A DNA stretch of 32,580 nt from Echinostoma caproni (lineage: Eukaryota > Platyhelminthes > Trematoda > Plagiorchiida > Echinostomatidae), in contig UZAN01040803.1 of NCBI GenBank assembly GCA_900618425.1, positions 1-32,580 on the forward strand, read 5' to 3'. The notes beneath the pieces were generated by a model. That model was given only the letters and a program-made list of their open reading frames with translations. It was not told the origin of the DNA and made no database searches. Positions 20,611-29,163 of this stretch are shown here, in pieces. A program made the position numbers and the translations under genes. Positions within the stretch are counted from its first letter, which is position 1. Each line of letters begins with the position of its first letter.

Positions 20611-22811
20611 TGATTAGATTAGTAACGCTCAACAAATTCCTTCCAGCGAGAGTATGACGTTTTAGGATTATTATATGTAATCGCCCGTTGTGGTAGAAAC
20701 TATGTGTAGGTGTTGGGAACAAAGAAATCTTCACACATTCCTCGAGGAGGTTAAGATGCATTTGTAACACTTCCAACTTTGTACGGAAATTAACAAACTT
20801 GGTGAGCTTTCTTGAGCGACTGAGTCTTTGATTTGTTTCAGATATCCGAGCATACCATTATCACTTCTTATAAAATGAACTTAGTAGTGAACAAGCTCGG
20901 TTTCGTGGATTTATTCACACTACAATTTGTATCAAAGAGTCACGTGTTATAATGATTCATTACAGATTGAAAACAAAATCCGCGAATTCCACGAATCGAT
21001 GTTGCGCACACCTCGATTAGTACTTTCGAAGAGTGCTTTGGTCTATTATAGGAATATGGGAAGAATATATCGAATAGTAAAATGAGCTTGAGAGACTGTG
21101 TATTCTCACGGATTGTTTTCGGCGACATTGTGGGGGGTAACGATGTAGGCTGGTTTCTATGTGGTCGATGTATCGTAACGTACACAAAGTAAATGAATGA
21201 TCCAAGATTCTCGCAAAAATGTTTCTGTTATCATTAAGAATATTATTATTATTACTATTATTATTATCACTGTAATATCAAACCAAGTTAATTTCACCGC
21301 TAGCGTGCAGCGTTATGACATACATGAAAACTGGAGCATTGAGAATGCTCTACATTATTATTGGTCATTCTATTTTATTACAGTTTTCGCAATGTTCATC
21401 TTGTCCGTGACTGGCACTCGTTGCAATCGTGAATTTTGTTCACTACAATTTCTTGCGAAGATAACACTTAAAACAATATTTCGACACAACTGTGCATCGT
21501 TTAGGAAAAACGGTTTCCATTTATTCGACGGAAAAGGTGTGTCATAAATCATCGCGGTTTTTATTGGAAATGTCCAAAATGCATATCTGTCTTCCCTAGC
21601 AGTGTATTCCATATCATTGCGTTCATATACCCCAGCGAATAAGAATATCATCTAAGTTGCGATCATAGATAAATTGGTGAAGTGATACCAATTTCGCCTT
21701 GCATCAGATAAATATATTTCCTGTTTTCTCGGGGTTTGTATAGACAGTGCACAAAGAAGGTAGTCGAAATTCAAATTCTAGGTTAGCAGCTGTCAAGTTA
21801 TTTGAGGTTACCCCTCCTGTCGTTCTTAGTTTAGGAATTAGCGTCCTGTTATACTAATTCGCCATTTTTTAGTTCGGCACCATTTAAAGCGGCCACAGCT
21901 TCCCTTCCGAATATTCATTGTATCTCCATTTTATATCTGTTAGGACACAGCTCACAGTATCCGTCAAGCCGCGCACCGATCCCCGTCACAACACAAGCAC
22001 ACTCACAACATCTAAGGCGCGTCGACTACGGCTTGGATGACTAGGACGCATCGGGCAGTTTTCCCTTCGATCGACTAATCGAAACCACAAGGATACGATC
22101 TGAAAACCATGTCGTTTCCGTACACCCGATTTAACCACTTAGATATAGCATATCACAGCATGATGATACACTCTGACTTGTTTTCCAGTCGTGTTCTCTT
22201 TTTGTTATTACTGTTGGGGGCTAGCCAGGAGGCGCTGGTGTCGGTCGTATGCCTAGGAAGAGCATAACAATATCAAATTAACGGAATTAAAACGATCATT
22301 TGTATTGTAATGTAATAGGGTGCGACTTTGAAGTGTGTTTTAATGTTTTTGCGTTTGATCGAGATATAAAGTCAAAGCAAGAAATGCACTAAACAACATT
22401 TTGGGGATAACGATGACAATAAATTTGTCAGATCGCTTCGAGAACCGAACCGCCCAAGGAGGTGGTGAATGAGCTCACCATGTGGAGCGCACAGTTTGAA
22501 CATGTGAATAAGGTTGTTGGTTAAACATCCATTTTGCTCGTGACTGATGTTGTGCAGAATCACTGCAAATGAGGCACTCTTTCAGAATTCACTTCCTATC
22601 AGACAACAATGGAATACATGCGGATATATCATATCCACGATATGTAGGTATAATAATAAAACAAAAAGACTAAAAGGTTAGCGTGCGATTCTCTGTTCAG
22701 TAATATAGAACGAAGAATTTCTGTCACTGTCCGAACGCAAAGCGTAAGTTACTAATCGAGCTGTTATTACATTCGTGATTATAACTTCTGTGATCATAAA
22801 AAATTGTCAAC
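20611..22811. other. 2.2 kb without recognisable genes
   Basis: A (tta)n-type microsatellite at about 21238-21270 (attattattattattactattattattat) falls inside a 116-codon plus frame (21197-21547). That frame encodes an Ile-rich N-terminus followed by a hydrophobic stretch. I see no family in it, and the repeat probably creates the frame. Nothing else coding was recognised. Confidence 0.45.
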
Positions 22812-23034
22812 AGTCAAGTCAAGTAAAGTAAAGCTTTATGCACCCGATAGGATGAATTTTCAGCATTTTCGACAAGTTACAGTGAGGAAAACGTTAAGCA
22901 ATGGAAAAGAAGAAAAAATAAACATTTACTAAACTTAAAACAAACGGATTAGATAAAAGCCTAATGTGGCAGATGATTATTCAGGTTAGTTATAATATTT
23001 GCTCGGTTGGCCAAGATAAGAGCAAAATAAGGGA

Positions 23035-23520
23035 TTATGCTGTTTTTGTGTGTGATGGTGCGTGCACAAAGACTCCGAAATCGAGAACGGGTACTCGGAT
23101 GAAACACCGATGGGAGTGCAGGCAGTGTTCTTCATTGGACAGGATATGGCTGATAAATCGATCGCATGAATTAAAATGCTTGCTCACAATAAAGTCGACC
23201 AAAACGGCCTTTGAAATGCCGCTGCAACGAGAAAGAAGTGTAAGAGATCTGGAAAAGAGAATAAAGTCTTTCTCCTTCAGACCAGGAAAATATATGGGGG
23301 AACAGTACAACAAATGGGGAAGAATGCATGCAGTCACAAATTTAAAAATTACGTTTAAGGGTACGCTGAGTTTTTATACCTAAAAGCGTAGAAGGATATT
23401 TTACGAACCCGAATATAAACGTTTTCAACATGTTTGGACTAAGAAAGATTGTGTGACAAAGTGACTCCAAGCTATTTCACAGAGTTAGCTTTGGGGATGG
23501 TATTACCATAAACAGAAAGT
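23035..23520 (-). pseudogene. LINE reverse transcriptase thumb and C-terminal region
   Basis: Around 23520-23400 the minus strand reads 'ELSVYGNTIPKANSVK', stop, 'LGVTLSHNLS', stop, 'SKHVENVYIRVRKI', the LINE thumb motif 'VKYLGVTLS-NLSWS-HV' with Tyr and Trp codons turned into stops. The frame at 23035-23337 continues 'CILPHLLYCSPIYFPGLKEK' and 'LLSRCSGISKAVLVDFIVSK', the C-terminal region of CR1/jockey ORF2. The 139-codon plus frame at 22964-23383 is antisense to this. Confidence 0.75.
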
Positions 23521-23659
23521 TCAAGCTGATTGCTCAAAAGGGTTTGATAGGGCATGCATGATTACTGAAATAATCCTCGGAAACAATTTGATAGCGCAAC
23601 TAGAAACAATAGCAATGAAATAAATGTATCAGTAAATTTCACTTACTATTCGATGGACG

Positions 23660-24241
23660 TTAAGAAATAAGAAGTTCTGTACAGAAGAAGCTAACAACAA
23701 AGTTGGGAGGGATGGGAATGTCCTTAATATACAATGACAGAAGAAATGGAGACAAAATTGCATCCTGAAAAACTCCAGAGTTAACTTGTAGCAGGGAGGA
23801 AGATTTACCGTTACAAAATGTGTATTGCGACCGATGAGTAAAGTAGGTGATTAACACATTCAGTAAATTAAGCGTCATACCACAATCCGAAAGACGTTGA
23901 ATGAGAATGCCGCGGTCAGGTGATCCGAAGGCATTAGCATAATCAAGAAAATTTAAACGTACGATGCCAGCCCCTTTATCCAATAAGGACGAAACGGAGT
24001 GAACAACGTGAGCAACAGCATCAGGAGTGGAAAGCGAAGGTTTGTATGGAAACTGGATAGGGTCATGGGTGACAGGCAAAAGGGTCAGCCGATTAAGCTG
24101 GACTCTCTCGCAAACTTTCAATAATGCTGATGTGCAGGCAATCAGTCGATATTTGGAAGATCGTTGTTTGGGAATTGGGGTTATCCGAGCAGCTCTCCAA
24201 CAATCAGGGATGCTTCCAGATGACATACACAAATTGAACAA
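23660..24241 (-). pseudogene. LINE reverse transcriptase, fingers to motif C
   Basis: A 193-codon frame. Seen: 'IPDCWRAARITPIPK' (residues about 11-25), the classic LINE entry motif; 'YRLIACTSALLKVCERV' (31-47); 'IQFPYKPSLSTPDAV' (62-76); motif A as 'VRLNFLDYANAFGSPDRG' (about 94-111) with its Asp; motif B as 'QVNSGVFQDAILSPFL' with G-PQG changed to G-FQD; and motif C as 'FFCTELLIS', where the catalytic ADD should be. Loss of both catalytic Asp residues shows that this copy has no activity. The preceding fingers ('FLNVLKSLKQG', about 24360-24330) lie in another frame. The overlapping 134-codon plus frame at 24027-24431 is antisense. Confidence 0.85.
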
Positions 24242-24496
24242 CTCGGGAATAGGTGAAGTAAGTTGTCCAGCAAACTCTTTCAGTAGGACGGGGACAACGA
24301 ATCAGGGCCATATGCCTTGTTTGAGGGACTTGAGTACATTCAGGAATTCTACCGGGGTGAAAGATTGGTTCTCCCCAGTAGATGTAAATGAAGAAGGTGT
24401 TGAGTTCCTTAAATTAGCATTTGCGTATTGAAGGTTTAGCTCCTCAACATCCGGAAAAGATGTGTTGCGTTATTAACAGAGCTGCTTCAAAGCAGA

Positions 24497-24802
24497 CTAC
24501 ATATCGCGGCAGCACTGGTTTCCCATAAAAGTGTCGATATATATCCGATTTAGGCGCTGTATTTCCACTTTGATCAATAATGGTAGTTGTTTGACAACAC
24601 TACGCCTTCCAGTCCCGTAAGCCTTTTCTTTATCGCAACGAAATCGTTTTAGAAGAGTCGAAGAGGATCTGCCAGCTCGAATATATAAGGTCTCAACTGG
24701 GCAACACAGATCATGGCAAAAATTAAGATAACATGTAAGATGCTTACAACTGGAAGAGCTGTCAGCTTTGGCAAAGACAGATAAATCGGTAGATAAAATC
24801 AT
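24497..24802 (-). pseudogene. LINE linker between endonuclease and reverse transcriptase
   Basis: A 101-codon frame with basic and Ser-rich composition ('KHLTCYLNFCHDL', 'TLLKRFRCDKEKAYGTGR'). Its position and length fit the linker of CR1/jockey ORF2 proteins. No independent motif was found. Confidence 0.5.
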
Positions 24803-24889
24803 ATCTTTAAGTTTGTATAAGTTCTCAGGAGTGCGACCTCTCTTCTGATGGTTCTGGATATGGAACGGTTCATATGGTGCTGAAAATAT

Positions 24890-25440
24890 TTACAGTAAAT
24901 CTTAGGTGCAAAAAATAGAGCAATGATCGAAGCTACCTATGGGAGCCCGCTTCTCAATGAAAAAGATATCTGGGCTATTTACGAAAATCCCGTCAAGTTG
25001 AATATCAAGCCGGGTAGGAAAGTTACAAGATTCTTCAAGCCTAAAGTTGTAATGAAAGACATATTAAAACGATGGAAATCACCAGTAGCAATGCATTAAG
25101 ACTGGTCTAAACCGGTTATAAGTTGTGAAGAGGAGTTGACAAACAGACGAATTTCAGAGACAGGCGTGTCAGGAGCGATGTGATTGTTCGCTAATGTAAT
25201 ATGATGAAAGTGACTAATGAATCAGGGCTTACAATAAACAAAAATAGAATTTATCTTGGCAATAATGAATTGAAAACATTTACGAGCGTTTTTGCATCAC
25301 TTCCAGTTTACGAAGGTGACTACTCCATCACCTTTGTGAAGGAGATTCACATTACGGTCGCCTCGGAAAATGTCAAATCCATCAAGAAGCACGACAGCAG
25401 AGAGAAAAACAGTTGAGTCCCGAAATGTCCGAAAAAGCCT
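24890..25440 (-). pseudogene. LINE AP-like endonuclease domain
   Basis: On the minus strand, in shifting frames: 'LDGFDIFRGDR' and 'HKGDGVVTFVN' (about 25415-25300), 'IATGDFHRFN' (about 25095-25070), 'LDIQLDGIF' (about 25010-24980) and 'IGSFDHCSIF' (about 24945-24910). These match the endonuclease motifs GY-IFR-DR, GGG--IYV, GDFN and SDH. Two key positions have changed: the Asn of GDFN is His, and the Ser of SDH is Phe. The domain nicks the target site in live elements. Stops and frame changes show it is dead here. The 71-codon plus-strand frame at 25201-25416 is the antisense of this domain. Confidence 0.7.
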
Positions 25441-25454
25441 GTAAAATCCTGTTC

Positions 25455-25706
25455 TCAGTTAACCAGATTACGTGTTAAAGAGGGTACCGTGGGGTTAAGG
25501 TAAACGGTTATGAGCAAAAGCACATAAATGTGTTGGGATCTAGTAGAGGGATTATAAAGACTGGGATTAAAATCTGTGCACGGTGAAACAGTAAAATCTG
25601 TATGAGTCTTATGTGCAAACGTTTCACATGCATTTAAAGGACGTTTATACCGATTCATTATTAGCTCCCTCAGCAGGAACGAAGAGCTACGGCTTATGAT
25701 AGTCAT
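25455..25706 (-). pseudogene. LINE ORF2 N-terminal segment
   Basis: An 83-codon frame directly upstream of the endonuclease. It starts 'MTIISRSSSFLLREL' and ends 'LLLITVYLNPTVPSLTRNLV', which resembles the opening of a LINE endonuclease domain ('LLLNCRSL-PKV--L'). The assignment rests mainly on position and length. Confidence 0.45.
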
Positions 25707-25789
25707 TCCACATAGAATAAGCTACAATGTTTATTTTGGCAATTACAAAAACAAAAACAATTAAATAATAATGTAATCCGTAAAAAATC

Positions 25790-26240
25790 ACACTGGTAGA
25801 TGAATTTGGAGATAGCTGGCTCTTGAATTTAAAACTGACGACGTGAAATTAATTTACCAAGTCAACGGAAAAGAAAGTCGTTTAAATTTGACGATATAGC
25901 CATTGGATACAGATTATCCGGAATGCTATATCAGTTCTTATTGATACCCGATCAGTCACGAAAGAAGGGCGTGATAAAGAAAAGGGCAATTCGATACAAG
26001 CAGAGCTACTAATAGAGAAACCGGATGTAGCGGAAAACTGTTGAACGTACTCTAAGCTGTCGTAGAATTGCAAAAGATCAGAAGAATCGGAGATGTCCTG
26101 AAGTGAAAGCGGGTCGTCAGCGTATTTGAATAAGAGAGTAGGGACAGTTGCACAGAATTCATTAATATAAGTATAAAATAATACCGGTTAAGGACTACAC
26201 CTTGAGGTCCCCTGGATTTTCTCACCAATCGTTTGGAATG
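25790..26240 (-). mobile_element. 5'-truncated LINE fragment, different family
   Basis: On the minus strand: 'RGPQGVVLN' (about 26210-26180; motif B), after a frameshift 'VLFYTYINEF', then 'LLFKYADDPLSLQDISD' with an intact YADD catalytic motif (about 26135-26090). The frame 25882-26073 continues 'SGFSISSSACIELPFSL', and near 25870-25810 comes a 'FRDLGKLIS'-like thumb. These residues differ from those of the neighbouring LINE, so it is another family. Upstream it stops abruptly at the junction with the plus-strand PLE. Confidence 0.75.
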
Positions 26241-26249
26241 ATTTTCATC

Positions 26250-27409
26250 TCCTTGAGAAGTACTCATTGTTCACAAATGTCCCGGTCGATGAGGCTGTGG
26301 ACGAAGTATGTAAACATGCCAGTGAAATAGGTTTCCTCGCCAGTGATTTGAAAACCCTACTGGATTTATGCGTCCTCGACGTACAGTTTGTTTTCAATAA
26401 AAACATCTATGAATAGGTTGATGGTGTAGCTATGGGTAGTCCTTTGGGGCCAATTCTTGCTGATATCTTCCTATCAACACTAGAAAACAAACTAGAAGGT
26501 GATTTGAATTCAACCCTACTTTATCGGCGGTATGTTGATGGTACACTAATTATTGCGCGGAACGAAGCAGATATCATGGCATTATTTCGCAAGTTGAACT
26601 CATTACATACCAACATCAAACTGACATTAGAATGTGATTCTGAATCGAAACTTCCATTCCTTGACTTACTACTCAATAGAATGTCAGACGGTAAGCTACA
26701 GATATCTATGTGTCGAAAGCTTACATGGACAGGACAGTATTTACCGTTCAGGAGTTTCTGCCCTGTGGGATACAAGCGTAGTCTGGTACGCACTCTGTTT
26801 CACAGGGTTCGCCGAATATGTAGTCCGCACGTCCTGCCAGATGAACTGGACCGACTGACCAATACCTTGATAGACAATGGTTATCCCATCGCATTCATCC
26901 ACAAGTACAGCAAGCCAATCAGCACCAAGCCTATTTCCCTATCGGCTAAGAAGAAGGATGTCCATATGGAACTGCCTTTCAAGGGCGATGATGTAACAAC
27001 AAAGATATCTCGACGTTTAACACACGCCATCGAAAAGACGTACAATGCAACAAGACTAATGATTGTCTACGGGATGTTTCGTTGTCTCACACGCACTAAT
27101 CTGGATCGAAAGGACGTTAGTGTTACCTCCAACTGCATCTATTCATTTCAATGTACTTGCGGTCAGCGGTATATCGGAAGGACAGAACGTCACTTATCAA
27201 CCAGAATTTGTGAACATATTCCGAAACAGCTTGGTCTTCGCGGAGGGGAATTACCATCTAGTGCGATTGCCCGTCAATTGTTGGACTCCGGTCACCACGT
27301 AGACGCACCCAAAGCGTTTCGAGTCATTGCGAGGCCTCGAAGTTCACGGACATTGCGATTCTCAGAAGCGATAATTATTCGTCGCTTGAAACCGCAACTA
27401 TATGTTTGA
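26250..27409 (+). mobile_element. Penelope-like element, 5'-truncated, plus strand
   Basis: The element begins in reverse-transcriptase motif A ('SLFTNVPVDEAVDEV', from 26264) and runs in one frame, with a single stop, to the C-terminus at 27409. The 5' part of the coding region is absent. It abuts the minus-strand LINE fragment head to head near 26240-26250. After the stop, a sequence with ccatggtag and ctaccatag in inverted orientation (27438-27479) may be part of the element's 3' region. Confidence 0.85.
26432..27409 (+). pseudogene. PLE reverse transcriptase C-terminal half plus GIY-YIG endonuclease
   Basis: A 325-codon frame, the longest coding stretch in the window. Motif B is 'MGSPLGPILADIFLSTLE' (1-18). 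Motif C is 'YRRYVDGTLII' (31-41), with the second catalytic Asp changed to Gly. 'LPFLDLLLNR' (74-83) and 'LPFKGDD' (181-187) lie in the thumb and linker. The GIY-YIG domain has 'IYSFQCTCGQRYIGRTERHL' (236-255), the conserved Arg and Glu-His at 258-262, 'SSAIARQLLDSGHHVD' (276-291) and the late catalytic-type Glu at 313 in 'SEAIIIRRLKP'. The frame extends upstream through a TAG at 26414-26416, probably from a Gln codon ('NIYE-stop-VDGVAMGSP'), back to motif A. The endonuclease looks intact, but the polymerase is not. The first ATG is internal to motif B and is not a real start. Confidence 0.85.
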
Positions 27410-27949
27410 AAAACATTTGAGACGCAACTGTTTTTGCCATGGTAGTGATGATATCACAGTTGATACCACCCTACCATAGCATGACTTGACATGACCTTCC
27501 CTCCCCCTCCCTAGTTCACCACATTCACTACATCGTTTGGTCCAGTTCACCCCATATCCAATTTTCTCATCTTACTTGACATCAGTCCCTAACCAAACAC
27601 AAATCACTCGGCTCACTTGTCCAACACCTTGTTCAAATGACTCATTTCAACTTTTATGCATCTTCGTTGCACATGATCATATAAATGTGTGTTTACAGCT
27701 GAATGGAAGCACGCGAAATTGATGGCCAATATCAATTCTGCCCAAATATGTCTTCTGATGTTGATGAAATGGATAAAGGGAAAAGGATGTTTCACAAAAA
27801 ATAAACAGTATATATTTCACACTCATTCAAATACTTGGTGGTTTTAGGAGCAAGTGAGGAAACCGCACCTGGTATGCACCTGTTTGATTTGTGAAAAAAC
27901 TTAAGGAACATATGGGACTCCAAGAGAACACTGTATACATGTAAAGATG
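27410..27949. other. No recognisable gene
   Basis: Lies between the PLE and the next LINE fragment. Two overlapping 60-codon frames on opposite strands (27537-27722, 27613-27795) carry no motif. A pyrimidine-rich stretch lies near 27495-27512. Confidence 0.45.
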
Positions 27950-29163
27950 ACATATTTTTTCTACTTCCAGAGCAAACGAAGTTGAAGTTACAGGACTACT
28001 ATCCTTAGTTAGAAAGGTGGAATTAGAGGACTTGGGAATGGAAATGATTCCAATGTGGTTCAGGAAATGTTAAAGAATGATGGTAATCAGCTCGATATCT
28101 CAAAGGGGGATAGGAAATGAAAGACCATCGGGGTCAACAATAGACGTCGTTTTAGTAGAAAAGCTTATAAATTTCTTCCTTTGAAATATTCACTGCTTGA
28201 ACAACATTCAGCTCAAATGACGCGATGACATACTTTGATGGGCGGATAAATGATGCGATAAAACTGTAGAAATGCGCTGCACCACCAGGATTTTAGGATT
28301 TGGTCACACAAAGTAATTTGATAACCTGTCATATACGCTTACTATTGTTACAGTACAGATGTTAGCTGGCGTATGACACAAATAGGCGAATGATATCAGC
28401 TTTGATCAGGTGGTAATAATCCTTGACAGTTACCAAACCTTTAGACTTCCACGATCGTTCCTTCTAACCTTCAAACGATCCTAACAGTGAGTGTGCTATT
28501 CGGTCATCACAAACAAGTGGAATTTTTAAAAGGCAACATATGTTGCATATACGGCTTAGTCTTTTAGAGAACAAGTTGACTGTTTCATGTAAGGAAGGAA
28601 AGGAAGAAAACCGGGAAGAAACGACATTAACAGAACGCCTTATAAGAAGAGCGTTTCAGATGGAGAGATTGCGGAAGCGAATAGTGATTCGGTTAGTTTC
28701 TGTAAGTTTACTGTGAACATGACGGGACCATACTGTGGGTCTTATGATAATCAAAGCGTGGTCGCTACTGGAGGCAGGTGCAAATTTTAAAGGAAAATAT
28801 TCAAGGCGAATAATGAATATCTTGTGTAAAAATGAACCATTTCTTGTCGTAGATAGAAAATTACCAGTTAGGCCACAAAAGGTAATGGGATGCTTGTACA
28901 TGCGATTCAAGTCACCAACACAAATATAGTGAAAGATCGTTTAACAGAGGAAAAAACGACATCGCAGCATGAAAAAAAAGATTAAGAGAATGAGTACAAC
29001 ACATAATTGAATATAAATTGATGGTGATGATGCTTCTATAGCCAGAAAATCTGGGGAGATAAACAGTCAATGCCACTGGAGAAATAGTAAAAAAGAGCCT
29101 CAGACTTGCTGTTCGAAGAGGAGTTGATGTAGATGGTGGCTGCACCTCCTGTTTTATTCCCAC
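27950..29163 (-). mobile_element. CR1/jockey-like LINE fragment, endonuclease to RT start
   Basis: On the minus strand an endonuclease segment (29163-28656) is followed, after about 450 bp of disrupted sequence, by the start of a reverse transcriptase. The latter has 'DPDGLSFPI' (about 28130-28105), 'GIISIPKSSNSTFLTKD' and 'SPVTSTSFALEV' (about 28050-27965), matching the 'GPDG', 'I-PIPK' and 'YRP-S-TS-ALKV' motifs. The rest of the reverse transcriptase is absent. Loss of the 3' part is unusual for a simple LINE insertion and implies later deletion or rearrangement. Confidence 0.65.
28656..28910 (-). pseudogene. LINE endonuclease, GDLN to SDH segment
   Basis: The frame reads, with its upstream codons, 'YICVGDLNRMYKHP' (about 28928-28887) and 'APASSSDHALIIIRP' (about 28785-28741). 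GDLN and SDH are the two signature motifs of the AP-like endonuclease, and both are intact here, about 45 residues apart as in complete domains. The preceding 83-codon frame (28912-29163) holds the earlier part of the domain in another phase ('GGAATIYINSSS'-like codons). Confidence 0.7.

Larger units (their letters stand above)
22812..25706 (-). mobile_element. CR1/jockey-like LINE, nearly full-length ORF2, decayed
   Basis: Read on the minus strand, the parts follow in the correct order: N-terminal segment (25706-25455), AP-type endonuclease (about 25440-24890), linker (24802-24497), reverse transcriptase (24430-23660), thumb (about 23520-23400), C-terminal region (23337-23035), a short 3' UTR, and a 3' end made of short pentamer-like repeats (ctttactttacttgacttgac, 22834-22812). 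The total is about 2.9 kb, about the length of a complete ORF2. Frameshifts and stops lie between and within the domains. It is flanked upstream by a fragment of a different LINE in the same orientation. Confidence 0.85.

Noticed and set aside
22964..23383. 139-codon plus-strand frame
   Set aside because: It is antisense to the LINE C-terminal region, whose minus-strand reading has recognisable motifs.
24027..24431. 134-codon plus-strand frame
   Set aside because: It is antisense to the LINE reverse transcriptase.
25201..25416. 71-codon plus-strand frame
   Set aside because: It is antisense to the LINE endonuclease motifs GFDIFRGDR and HKGDGVV.
26052..26267. 71-codon minus frame as a protein
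   Set aside because: Only its 'GPQGVVLN' part is in the LINE frame. After a frameshift the real reading (YINEF, YADD) is in another phase.
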